A stretch of DNA of 13,039 bases from positions 39,153 through 52,191 of the forward strand of contig MU646750.1 in the NCBI GenBank assembly GCA_026770585.1, given 5' to 3'. The translations under genes were made by a program, and so were the position numbers. The DNA is from Baffinella frigidus (taxonomy: Eukaryota; Cryptophyceae; Cryptomonadales; Baffinellaceae). The notes beneath the pieces were generated by a model. That model searched no databases. It was not told the origin of the DNA and saw nothing but the letters and a program-made list of their open reading frames with translations. This document shows, one piece after another, positions 1 to 5,115 of the stretch (position 1 is its first letter; every line of letters starts with the position of its first letter).

Positions 1-43
1 GGACGAGGTTCGGGCGGGCCTGAGGATTGTCTCAAGAAACGTT
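1..43 (-). pseudogene. Exon family A fragment (copy A0), runs off the window
   Basis: Read on the minus strand this segment contains LETILRPARTSS, which aligns with the 3' half of the better copy at 167-261 (KETILTMEARPRIV): the DNA shares GAGAC.ATCCTCA and a GGCCCG.CCGA core, with a 3-bp gap. It is cut by the window edge, so its donor cannot be seen. I read it as another duplicated, probably diverged copy of the last exon family. Function unknown. Confidence 0.4.
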
Positions 44-160
44 TCAGGGTTTAGAGTGTAGGGTGTAGGGTGCAGGGTGTAGGGTGCAGGGTGTAGGGTG
101 TAGGGTGTAGGGTGTAGGGTGTAGGGTGTAGGGTGTAGGGTGTAGGGTGTAGGGGTTGGG
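44..160 (+). repeat. TGTAGGG heptamer array (telomere-like)
   Basis: About 15 tandem heptamers, nearly all TGTAGGG with a few TGCAGGG and TTTAGAG at the left edge. This is one base from the TTTAGGG telomere repeat. On the minus strand it starts a few bases after the donor of exon A1, so it would form the 5' part of the intron following that exon. Confidence 0.9.
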
Positions 161-166
161 ACGGAC

Positions 167-261
167 GATTCTCGGACGGGCCTCCATGGTGAGGATGGTC
201 TCTTTCAGCTTTCTCACGGTGACGTACAGGAAGATCTTTTGGATGCCGTACACGTGCTTGC
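167..261 (-). CDS. Candidate internal exon A1 (GKHVYG family), unknown function
   Basis: The minus-strand segment follows a TTGGCAG acceptor and ends before GTCCGTCCC, giving a 95-bp exon whose open frame leaves two bases before the first whole codon (AAG). It encodes KHVYGIQKIFLYVTV followed by RKLKETILTMEARPRIV, with almost every third base G or C. A second copy at 390-433 keeps KHVYG.-.K.-.Y.TV with conservative replacements only (I/V, Q/E, I/L, F/Y, L/I, V/I), the pattern of a protein under selection. The alternation of aliphatic and aromatic residues suggests a beta strand. It is the most downstream clear exon of the minus-strand series. Family not recognised. The donor is inferred because it resembles those of families C and D. 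Confidence 0.62.
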
Positions 262-271
262 CTGCCAATAC

Positions 272-366
272 GACACACGATAAAATTACGATAAACTGAC
301 CCTAAGCTTACGATAAACTCACGATCAACTCACGATAAAGTCACCCTAAAGTCACCCCAAAGTCGA
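272..366. repeat. Degenerate ACGATAAA(C/G)TCAC repeat
   Basis: Several imperfect copies of ACGATAAA followed by TCAC or TGACC occur in tandem, with one ACGATCAA variant and a CACCCTAAAGT variant at the right end. It fills the interval between exon copies A2 and A1 and, if the gene model holds, lies in an intron. Confidence 0.65.
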
Positions 367-389
367 AGTTTAGAGTTTACGGTTAAGAC

Positions 390-433
390 GGTGATGTATA
401 TATAGAGCTTCTCGACGCCGTACACATGCTTGC
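390..433 (-). CDS. Candidate exon A2 (second GKHVYG copy), shortened
   Basis: A TTCACAG acceptor is followed by the same GCAAGCA start as exon A1, then KHVYGVEKLYIYITV. Against A1 the identity is clear, and every amino-acid change is conservative although many bases differ. The similarity stops after ITV, at a possible donor GTCTTAACC, so this copy lacks the KLKETILTME half. It may be an alternative shorter exon or a truncated duplicate. The acceptor and frame are well supported by comparison; the donor is a guess. Confidence 0.52.
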
Positions 434-459
434 CTGTGAAAAAGAGGAGGGTCCAGTGC

Positions 460-594
460 CCACTTAGCAGCCACCGGGGGCTTCACGGATACAGTTCATC
501 TAATTTGTGCTAGAATCTTATCCATCTGTATTGGATTCTAACCGCATTTCCCCCAGATATCCGGGGGAAAAGCAACTCGGCCACTGCAAAGTGG
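460..594. mobile_element. Foldback element, family S, copy 1
   Basis: Near-matching ends CCACTTAGCAG and CTGCAAAGTGG (10 of 11 in inverted orientation) bound 135 bp. Inside, a CTTCACGGATACA block, a GGATA/TATCC pair (487-491 with 519-523) and a 24-nt hairpin (547-570: TTTCCCCC against GGGGGAAA) match the layout of a second copy at 6179-6304. Non-autonomous foldback element or transcribed structured element; no coding content. Confidence 0.55.
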
Positions 595-600
595 TAGGGT

Positions 601-615
601 CTAGTACGTGCTTGC
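601..615 (-). pseudogene. Exon family A stub (copy A3)
   Basis: GTCGCAG followed by GCAAGCACGT repeats the acceptor and first codons (KHV) of exons A1 and A2, then the similarity stops. It is too short to function alone, and I read it as the remnant of a third duplicated exon. Confidence 0.45.
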
Positions 616-631
616 CTGCGACCACCAGGAA

Positions 632-808
632 GGTTCAGGGTTTATGGTTCATTGTTTATGGTTTATTGTTTCCGGTTTGTGGTTTGTGATTTGTAGTTTG
701 TGGTTTGTGGTTTATGGTTTATGGTTTATGGTTTATGGTTTATGGTTTGTGGTTGATGGTTGATGGTTTATGGTCTGTGGTTGATGGTTGATGGTTTATG
801 ATTTCAGG
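632..808 (+). repeat. GGTTTAT/GGTTTGT/GGTTGAT heptamer array
   Basis: Roughly 24 heptamers in which the telomere-like G triplet is reduced to GG: blocks of TTTATGG, TTTGTGG and TTGATGG alternate. This is a locally homogenised variant distinct from the TTTAGGG arrays elsewhere in the window. The 809-924 stretch to its right contains nothing I recognise. Confidence 0.85.
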
Positions 809-924
809 ACTTCCCCCACATGACTTTAGACGGTGGGACACTTTTGGATGGCTCTTCATCATTCTTGAGAGTCGAGAATAACAGAGGAGAAGTAGAAGAC
901 ATTAATCTCGAATAAAGCTTTCTA

Positions 925-1127
925 CCAGACGAGGCTATCCATGCGAACAGAATAAATGTCGATTATAAACGTGTGTAGTAATTTTCAGGTGAATTACTTG
1001 AAACTTTACACAAGTCGCGCCGCTGAGCGGCGCGACATGTGACCAATTTGCTGACTTTTGGCGTGTTTCCTGGGCAATAATCCAATAGTTGACTTATGAA
1101 TCTGTTCGCATGGATAGCCTCGTGTGG
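925..1127. mobile_element. MITE-1 copy a (203 bp, 27-bp inverted ends, TA flanks)
   Basis: Left end CCAGACGAGGCTATCC and onward (925-951) and right end (1101-1127) are inverted repeats matching at 26 of 27 positions. TA dinucleotides flank both sides (923-924 and 1128-1129), as after Tc1/mariner-type insertion. The centre holds an 11-bp perfect hairpin, GTCGCGCCGCT with AGCGGCGCGAC (1014-1036), and a GTGTAGTAATTTTC motif. No transposase, so non-autonomous. A larger relative lies at 6601-6858. Confidence 0.78.
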
Positions 1128-1251
1128 TAGGAAGGGCTTCTGTCAACGAGATTTGCTACACAATTTGACCATATTAGTGATAGTAAAGCGTGTGTGGTTT
1201 AAATTTCGTGGATGAAAAAACCTTTTTAGAAAACCTGTTCTGAGATGAGCA

Positions 1252-1299
1252 TGGGAGGGAGGAAGGGAGGGAGGGAGGGAGAGAGGGAGAGAGGGAGGG
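1252..1299 (+). repeat. GGGA purine microsatellite
   Basis: Run of GGGA/GAGA units ending in GAGGGAGGGTACCC. The same 14 bases recur at 1433-1446 on the far side of the element at 1302-1429. Confidence 0.85.
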
Positions 1300-1301
1300 T
1301 A

Positions 1302-1429
1302 CCCACGCCAGATTGCTCGAGGGGGTTCGGCTCTTGCCGACCGTCCCATTTGACGGGGATGACTTTTGAAAACCGCTGCTACTGAGGGGGAATTGACTTT
1401 TGGCGACCCCTCCAGGAATCTGGCGTGGG
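1302..1429. mobile_element. MITE-2 copy a (CCCACGCCAGATT ends)
   Basis: Perfect 13-bp inverted ends CCCACGCCAGATT (1302-1314) and AATCTGGCGTGGG (1417-1429) enclose a core with TGACTTTTGAAAACC and GGGGGAATTGACTTTTGGCG. The core recurs in inverted orientation in the copy at 4886-5011. The flanks share the 14-bp GAGGGAGGGTACCC direct repeat (1291-1304 and 1433-1446), either a target duplication or a chance product of the purine tract. Confidence 0.75.
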
Positions 1430-1502
1430 AGGGAGGGAGGGTACCCATACTGGAGGACCCGAACTTGGAGGAAGGATCGCCCACCTGAAAAAAACCGCAG
1501 TG

Positions 1503-1580
1503 AGCAACTTTACAAATAGCAACTTTACACACGCCAGCAACTTTACAAAAAGCAACTTTACACGCACCAGCAACTTTGGA
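1503..1580. repeat. AGCAACTTT(ACA) repeat with alternating 15- and 18-bp spacing
   Basis: Five AGCAACTTT copies start at 1503, 1518, 1536, 1551 and 1569, so the higher-order unit is 33 bp. All spacings are multiples of three. The minus strand reads CKVAFCKVAGVCKVAICKVA and could splice at CAG|GTGGGC; the plus strand reads repeated SNFT. Codon bias does not favour a coding role, and I cannot decide between a coding repeat and a plain minisatellite. Confidence 0.6.
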
Positions 1581-1599
1581 CACACACACCCTCGCAAGA

Positions 1600-1977
1600 G
1601 GGTTCAGGGTTTAGGGTTTAGGGTTCAGGGTTAGGGTTTTCGGGTTTCGGGTTCAGGGTGTAGGGTGTAGGGTTTAGGGTTCAGGGTTTAGGGTTCAGGG
1701 TTTAGGGTTCAGGGTTTAGGGTTCAGGGTTTAGGGTTCAGGGTTAGGGTTCAGGGTTTAGGGTTTAGGGTTTAGGGTTTAGGGTTTAGGGTTTAGGGTTC
1801 AGGGTTTAGGGTTCAGTGTTCAGTGTTCAGGGGTTAGGGTTTAGGGTTAAGGGTTGAGAGTTCAAGGTTTAGGGTTTAGGAATTAGGGTTTAGAGTTCAG
1901 GGTGTAGGGTTTAGAGTTCAGAAATGAGGTATTAGGGGTTAGGGTTTAGGGTTTAGGATTTAGGATTTAGGCTTGAG
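1600..1977 (+). repeat. TTTAGGG/TTCAGGG telomere-like array
   Basis: About 50 degenerate heptamers, mainly alternating TTTAGGG and TTCAGGG with occasional 5- and 6-base units and more decay towards the right. G-rich on the plus strand, and so C-rich in the inferred minus-strand transcript. Confidence 0.92.
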
Positions 1978-2025
1978 GTCGCGCGCAAGCTGCGTGTCCT
2001 TCGGAAGGAAGAACACATCGAAACC
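1973..2025 (-). pseudogene. Exon family B, copy B3 (in-frame shortened)
   Basis: The minus strand reads GFDVFFLPKDTQLARDLK. Compared with exon B1 it keeps FDV.FLPKDT and ARDLK but lacks the ATLLS segment and residues before it, apparently by an in-frame deletion. No acceptor AG precedes it: the palindromic repeat at 2023-2058 abuts its 5' end and may have replaced it. The frame is open, so this could still be exonic, but the missing splice site makes it more likely a relic. Confidence 0.45.
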
Positions 2026-2058
2026 CTACGGTAGGCAATCCGTAGGGACATAGGGGGG
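2023..2058. repeat. Dispersed palindromic 36-bp repeat, copy 1
   Basis: ACCCTACGGTAGGCAATC and the following bases recur at 5254-5289 with one mismatch. The unit carries an internal CCCTACGG/CCGTAGGG inverted repeat. A shorter related CCCTACGGTAGGGC lies near 6510. Probably part of a small foldback element. Confidence 0.65.
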
Positions 2059-2101
2059 ATTCCTACGGATAAGGTAACGGAAACTCGGGCTCTCAGAGCC
2101 C

Positions 2102-2215
2102 GAAAATCCCTTCAAAGCCTGCTGTGTGGATGGCAGGTTGGAGGATGACCATGCGCTTGAGGCCGCGGGAGAGCTGCGTGGTGGGGGGCTTGGATGGGTG
2201 TGTTCGGAAGGAAGG
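2102..2215 (-). pseudogene. Exon family B, copy B2, frameshifted
   Basis: The minus strand aligns with exon B1 along nearly its full length (CTTCCGAA then CACCCATCC, CTCTCCCGCG.CCTCAAGC and CTCCAACCT). A deletion of about 5 bp after CTTCCGAA breaks the frame between the FLPKD part and the HPS..LSRGLKRMVILQP part. The downstream half remains open for some 25 codons. I read it as a decayed duplicate of B1. No acceptor is visible at its 5' side. Confidence 0.55.
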
Positions 2216-2345
2216 CGGGGGCCTCCTACGAGTAGGCCTAACTACCCCAACATGACTTCGGGAATCTGCCCAAAGTTGATTCTCGCCCGAGAAACACGCC
2301 AAAAGTCACACCCGGAAATCCGACGGGAAAGGACAACGGTGACTG

Positions 2346-2456
2346 CTAGGTGGTAGGTTGGAGGAGGACCATGAGCTTGAGGTCGCGGGAGAGTAGCGTG
2401 GCGGCGGGCTCGGATGGGTGAGTGTCCTTCGGAAGGAAGTACACATCGAAGCACAC
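2346..2456 (-). CDS. Candidate exon B1 (VCFDVYFLPKDTHP), best family B copy
   Basis: The sequence CGTGTGCAG is a good acceptor, followed in phase 0 by VCFDVYFLPKDTHPSEPAAT and then LLSRDLKLMVLLQPTT, where TAG follows at 2346-2348. It may thus be a terminal exon, or use an unseen donor before the stop. Third positions are strongly G/C. The first 14 codons differ from copy B4 at six bases, all synonymous, strong evidence of coding and of selection. The peptide resembles, from memory only, the VxFDIxP...SPA..L segment of an alpha/beta domain common in large proteins of algae and other protists, which would follow directly on exon C. Molecular role unknown. Confidence 0.68.
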   Translation of the reverse strand: MCFDVYFLPKDTHPSEPAATLLSRDLKLMVLLQPTT

Positions 2457-2529
2457 CTGCACACGCGTTTGATTTTAAGGACAATGGACTAGCAAACCGG
2501 ATTCTGGTGCTAGTTAAATTTTAACAGGG

Positions 2530-2568
2530 CCCTAATTAACATGCGTCCAACTCCTTTGGAAATTAGGG
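2530..2568. other. Short inverted repeat CCCTAATT/AATTAGGG
   Basis: Eight-base perfect arms (2530-2537 and 2561-2568) around a 23-nt loop, between exon copies B4 and B1. Could be a remnant of a foldback element; weak on its own. Confidence 0.4.
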
Positions 2569-2572
2569 GAAC

Positions 2573-2614
2573 GGGGTGCGTGTCTTTCGGAAGGAAGTAG
2601 ACGTCAAAGCACAC
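2573..2614 (-). CDS. Candidate exon B4, 14-codon copy of family B
   Basis: An AAACAG acceptor supplied by the telomere-like array precedes VCFDVYFLPKDTHP in phase 0, then a possible donor GTTCCCCTA. The amino acids are identical to the first 14 of exon B1 while six third-codon bases differ. The homology ends exactly after the HP codons. Either a very short alternative exon or a truncated duplicate that stayed under selection for some time. Confidence 0.55.
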
Positions 2615-2617
2615 CTG

Positions 2618-2800
2618 TTTAGGGTGTAGGGTTTAGAGTTTAGGGTTTATGGTTTGGGGTTTAGAGTTTAGGGTCTAGGGTTTAGGGTTTTAAGGTTTAG
2701 GGTGTAGGGTGTAGGGTGTAGGGTGTAGGGTTTAGGGTTTAGGGTTTAGGGTTTAGGGTTTAGGGTTTAGGGTTTAGGGTTTAGGGTTTAGGGTTTATGG
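2618..2800 (+). repeat. TTTAGGG/TGTAGGG telomere-like array
   Basis: Degenerate at the left, becoming an almost perfect TTTAGGG run from about 2728 to 2796. G-rich on the plus strand. It ends abruptly in TTTCG-rich sequence that introduces the family C modules. Confidence 0.92.
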
Positions 2801-2861
2801 TTGTTTCGTGTTTCGAGTTTCGAGGTTCGGGTGTTAGGGTTCAACAGAGAGGGGAGAGGGT

Positions 2862-2895
2862 TGGCACAGACCCCTCTGGCGTCAGAGCGCAAACT
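2862..2895 (-). pseudogene. Exon family C relic (copy Ca)
   Basis: On the minus strand GCTCTGACGCCAGAGG.GTCTGTGCC matches the end of exon C plus donor (CACGCTGACGCCAAGGGG|GTCCGTGCC) but with two small insertions that break the frame. The AGAGAGGGGAGAGGGTTG block beside it recurs at about 3380, so whole modules were duplicated. Confidence 0.45.
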
Positions 2896-2919
2896 TCATG
2901 GTTGGGGTTCGTTGGGGGT

Positions 2920-3150
2920 CAGGGTTTAGGGTTCAGGGTTTGGGGTTCAACAGGGTTTATGGTTCAACAGGGTTTATGGTTCAACAGGGTTTATGTTTGA
3001 GGGTTGAGGGTTGAGGGTTGAGGGTTCAACAGGGTTCAGGGTTCAACAGGGTTGAGGGTTGAGGGTTGAGGGTTCAACAGGGTTCAGGGTTCAACAGGGT
3101 TGAGGGTTGAGGGTTCAACAGGGTTGAGGGATGAGGGTTCAGGGGTTAGG
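2920..3150 (+). repeat. GGGTTCAACA / GGGTTGA repeat block
   Basis: Mixture of 10-base GGGTTCAACA and 7-base GGGTTGA units, with three longer GTTTATGGTTCAACAGG units at the left. A locally specific variant of the telomere-like theme. Confidence 0.85.
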
Positions 3151-3160
3151 GTGTAGGTAC

Positions 3161-3196
3161 CCCCTTGGCGTCAGCGTGCGAACCGATAGTCTCAAC
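3161..3196 (-). pseudogene. Exon family C, 3' part only (copy Cb)
   Basis: The minus strand reads VETIGSHADAKG followed by GTACCTACACC, the same end and donor position as full exon Ce, but upstream similarity is lost in TTTCG repeats and no acceptor is seen. Peptide identical to Ce in this segment with several synonymous base changes. Confidence 0.5.
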
Positions 3197-3276
3197 GGGT
3201 TTCGTGTTTCGGGTTTCAGGATCCGGATTTCGGGTTGCGGGTTTTGGGGGGTAAGGGGTTATTGAGGGGAACGGAC

Positions 3277-3331
3277 CCCCTTGGCGTCAGCGTGCAAGCC
3301 GATGGTCTCGACGAGCGTGTCCGCGACCCGC
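3277..3331 (-). pseudogene. Exon family C, partial copy Cc
   Basis: Reads SRVADTLVETIGLHADAKG then GTCCGTTCCCC. It matches exon Ce with one codon deleted (SLGV to SRV) and two replacements, frame kept. The MAKEIVR half and the acceptor are missing. Frame preservation suggests it diverged while still translated, or recently. Confidence 0.5.
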
Positions 3332-3453
3332 GAGTTTCGTGTTTCGTGTTTCGAGTTTCGGGTTTTAGGATTCAACCGAGAGGGGAGAGGGTTGAAACAG
3401 ACGGGATTCAGGGTTCAACAGGGTTCAGGGTTCAGAGGTTAGGGTGTAGGTAC

Positions 3454-3489
3454 CCCCTTGGCGTCAGCGTGGGAGCCGATAGTCTCGGC
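3454..3489 (-). pseudogene. Exon family C, 3' part only (copy Cd)
   Basis: Reads AETIGSHADAKG followed by GTACCTAC, as in copy Cb. It is surrounded by the same TTTCG and GGGTTCA blocks, so Cb and Cd belong to duplicated modules of roughly 290 bp. Confidence 0.5.
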
Positions 3490-3576
3490 GGGTTTCGCGT
3501 TTCGGTTTCAGGGTTCAGGGTTCATGGTCCAGGGTTCAGGGTCCAGGGTTCATGGTGAGGGTTTGAGGGCACGGAC

Positions 3577-3663
3577 CCCCTTGGCGTCAGCGTGGGAGCC
3601 GATGGTCTCGACGCGGGTATCCGCGACGCCCAGCGACCGCACGATCTCCTTCGCCATTTGGGC
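3577..3663 (-). CDS. Candidate exon Ce, full-length family C exon (29 aa)
   Basis: A GTGTGTAG acceptor is followed in phase 0 by AQMAKEIVRSLGVADTRVET and IGSHADAKG, then donor GTCCGTGCCC, also phase 0. The 87-bp length equals that of most family E exons. About 22 of 24 sampled third positions are G or C in this frame; the plus-strand frame is also open but lacks this bias. The pattern I..SLGV...RVE.I followed by exon B's VCFDVYFLP resembles an alpha/beta domain frequent in large algal and protist proteins (recalled, not checked). Best representative of a family with about ten copies in 2.3 kb. Confidence 0.66.
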
Positions 3664-3676
3664 CTACACACACTCC

Positions 3677-3713
3677 ACGCCCGGCCAGCTATCAAATATA
3701 TTTGGCCGGGCGT
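3677..3713. other. Hairpin ACGCCCGGCCA/TGGCCGGGCGT
   Basis: Perfect 11-bp arms with a 15-nt AT-rich loop just upstream (minus strand) of exon Ce. A similar but differently based structure, ACGTCC...GGACGT, lies near 3920-3957 upstream of the neighbouring unit. Confidence 0.6.
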
Positions 3714-3718
3714 CCATG

Positions 3719-3787
3719 TACAGGATTTCCGGTACATATCAAGTTTTTTTTCAGCCCTAATAGTACCAAACGGCTCCAACGCCAAAC
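3719..3787 (-). repeat. 65-70-bp repeat, copy 1
   Basis: Minus-strand GCGTTGGAGCCGTTTGG... to ...CTTGATATGTACCGGAAATCC. Related copies at 3965-4031 and 4032-4109 share GGAGCCGTTTCG, AGGGCT and CTTGATATGTA blocks. Lies directly downstream of exon Cf. Confidence 0.7.
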
Positions 3788-3796
3788 AAAAACTGA

Positions 3797-3859
3797 GATA
3801 GTCTCGACGCGCGTGTCCGCGACGCCCAGCGACCGCACGATCTCCTTCGCCATTTGAGC
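3797..3859 (-). CDS. Candidate exon Cf (family C, 21 conserved codons)
   Basis: ATGGTGCAG acceptor, then AQMAKEIVRSLGVADTRVET plus I in phase 0, identical in protein to exon Ce over this stretch with synonymous base changes (for example GATACC versus GACACG). After VETI the copies part: Ce continues GSHADAKG, while Cf continues SVFVW into the 65-bp repeat with no clear donor. Either a different 3' end is used or this copy lost its donor. Confidence 0.52.
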
Positions 3860-3964
3860 CTGCACCATACAAAACGGCTCAACCTCCATCCTCGATTTGA
3901 TTCACTTAAGAAAACATTCCACGTCCGTCAGCGTTTCAAATTAATTTCGCAGGACGTCCTTTTA

Positions 3965-4031
3965 AAGGAGTTTCGGTACATATCAAGCCTTGACGTTTTA
4001 AGCCCTAAAAGTACGAAACGGCTCCGACGCT
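3965..4031 (-). repeat. 65-70-bp repeat, copy 2
   Basis: Tandem neighbour of the copy at 4032-4109. In the minus-strand frame continuing from exon Cg it reads RRSRFVLLGLKTSRLDMYRN, keeping the reading frame of the adjacent copy (RWSRFELSGLKKYLDMYRN) despite a small insertion. Confidence 0.65.
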
Positions 4032-4109
4032 TACAGGAGTTTCGATACATATCAAGGTATTTTTTCAGCCCTGATAGTTCGAAACGGCTCCAACGCCAGG
4101 CGAAGTCTG
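4032..4109 (-). repeat. 65-70-bp repeat, copy 3, in frame after exon Cg
   Basis: Follows exon Cg without a stop: WRWSRFELSGLKKYLDMYRN. Three copies in the window retain GGAGCCGTTTCG.ACT.T.AGGGCT. Could be a read-through extension of family C exons or part of a mobile element. Confidence 0.6.
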
Positions 4110-4110
4110 A

Positions 4111-4173
4111 GATGGTTTCGACGCGCGTGTCTGCGACGCCCAGCGACCGCACGATCTCCTTCGCCATTTGAGC
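4111..4173 (-). CDS. Candidate exon Cg (family C, 21 conserved codons)
   Basis: Same TGGTGCAG acceptor and AQMAKEIVRSLGVADTRVET plus I as Cf, with base changes that leave the protein unchanged. It continues SDFAWRWSRF through two 65-bp repeat units, an open stretch of about 50 further codons. Flanked on its 5' side by microsatellites. As for Cf the donor is not evident, so the exon end is arbitrary. Confidence 0.5.
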
Positions 4174-4201
4174 CTGCACCATACAGGTGTTACGGACACG
4201 C

Positions 4202-4300
4202 ATATATATATATATATATATATAGATAGATAGATAGATAGATGGAGAGAGAGAGAGAAAGAGAGATAGAGAGATAGAGAGAGAGAGAGAGAAAGAGAGA
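4202..4300. repeat. Compound microsatellite (TA)n(GATA)n(GA)n
   Basis: TA dinucleotides, then five GATA units, then GA/GAAA runs. It separates exon Cg from the inverted exon stub at 4302. Confidence 0.95.
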
Positions 4301-4301
4301 A

Positions 4302-4343
4302 GCTCAAATGGCGAAAGAGATCGATCTCCTTCGCCATTTGAGC
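4302..4343. repeat. 42-bp palindrome built from two head-to-head exon C starts
   Basis: GCTCAAATGGCGAAAGAGATC is followed immediately by its own inverse, with one mismatched pair. Both arms are the first seven codons of exon C (AQMAKEI), so a palindromic duplication joined two exon starts at the GATC centre. The right half retains the upstream TGGTGCAG acceptor. Confidence 0.8.
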
Positions 4344-4416
4344 CTGCACCATACAAGGAAATGAGTCAAGCTCCATACTCGATTTGATCCACTTGAGGTG
4401 TTACAGACACGCATAG

Positions 4417-4542
4417 CGAGAGAGAGAGAGAGAGAGATAGAGAGATAGAGAGCGAGAGAGGGAGAGCGAGAGAGCGAGAGAGAGCGAGTAAGAGAGAGAG
4501 AGAGAGAGAGAGCGAGAGAGGGAGAGAGAGAGAGAGGGAGAA
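4417..4542. repeat. (GA)n microsatellite with GATA, GCGA and GGGA variants
   Basis: About 125 bp of GA-rich tandem repeat. Low-complexity open frames across it (Leu/Ser-rich on the other strand) are artefacts of the repeat. Confidence 0.95.
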
Positions 4543-4563
4543 ACAGGCACCGCCTGAGGGTCT

Positions 4564-4605
4564 GTCCTAGGAGCATACACTAGGGCTAGTCCTAGGAGCA
4601 TGGGA
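4564..4605. repeat. 42-bp repeat GTCCTAGGAGCATACA..., copy 1
   Basis: Recurs at 5071-5112 with two mismatches. It contains two CTAGGAGCAT units. In both places it abuts a family C copy at the GACCGCACGAT side, so the unit and the exon were duplicated together. Confidence 0.75.
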
Positions 4606-4615
4606 GCATCCGAGG

Positions 4616-4789
4616 GACCGCACGATCTCATCCGGACGAGTATTTATGATAAATACGCACCGATAACGAAATTTACTACACACATGCTTGAATAATTACT
4701 TGTACGGTCCATGTGTGTAGTAAATTTCGTTGCCGGTGCGTATTTATCATAAATACTCGCCGCGATTAGATCTCTTTCGCCATTTAAGC
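4616..4789 (-). pseudogene. Exon family C copy disrupted by an insertion (Ch)
   Basis: The acceptor-side half (4769-4789: GTACAG then GCTTAAATGGCGAAAGAGATC) and the remainder (4616-4629: GAGATCGTGCGGTC) are the two parts of one exon C, separated by 139 bp flanked by GATCTC. The second codon is also changed from CAA to the stop TAA. Clearly a dead copy. Confidence 0.7.
4630..4768. mobile_element. 139-bp foldback element with 6-bp target duplication
   Basis: Two 50-nt arms (4637-4686 and 4710-4759) match in inverted orientation at 48 positions around a 23-nt loop. Each arm contains a small palindrome, GTATTTATGATAAATAC, and the motif GAAATTTACTACACACATG. GATCTC occurs immediately on both sides (4624-4629 and 4769-4774), and uninterrupted family C copies show the empty site. 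No coding capacity, so a non-autonomous DNA transposon or foldback element. Confidence 0.85.
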
Positions 4790-4885
4790 CTGTACCATAC
4801 AAGGAAATGGGTCAAGCTCCATACTAGATTTGACCCACTTCGAACCCCTACAGGTGTTACGGACACGCACCGCCTGAGGGTCTTA

Positions 4886-5011
4886 CCACGCCAGAGTCTT
4901 CGAAGGGGTCGCCAAAAGTCAATTCCCCCTCAAGGCAGTGGTTTTCAAAAGTCAAATACCGTATCCTGATACGGTTTTAAAAAATTAACCCCCTCCTCCA
5001 CTCTGGCGTGG
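4886..5011. mobile_element. MITE-2 copy b (126 bp, TA duplication)
   Basis: Perfect 12-bp inverted ends CCACGCCAGAGT and ACTCTGGCGTGG with TA on each side (4884-4885 and 5012-5013). The interior matches the copy at 1302-1429 in reverse orientation, including GTCGCCAAAAGTCAATTCCC. Short, no coding, TA duplication: fits a Tc1/mariner-like MITE. Confidence 0.82.
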
Positions 5012-5070
5012 TAGGGACATACTAGGATCGCGGCACAACACCTGAAGTGGACCAAATCGAGAATGGACTA

Positions 5071-5112
5071 GTCCTAGGAGCATACAGTAGGGCTAGTCCT
5101 AGGAGCGTGGGA
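5071..5112. repeat. 42-bp repeat GTCCTAGGAGCATACA..., copy 2
   Basis: Second copy of the unit at 4564-4605, adjoining exon copy Cj. Confidence 0.75.
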
Positions 5113-5115
5113 CCG

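Noticed and set aside
44-160. True chromosome end
   Set aside because: The array is a TGTAGGG variant, is flanked by other sequence on both sides, and similar arrays of both polarities occur throughout.
460-594. tRNA or tRNA-derived SINE
   Set aside because: No cloverleaf, no A-box/B-box pair at proper spacing, no CCA end; the hairpins do not fit tRNA arms.
4065-4631. Leu/Ser-rich frames over 75-142 codons
   Set aside because: Translations of GA/TA microsatellites.
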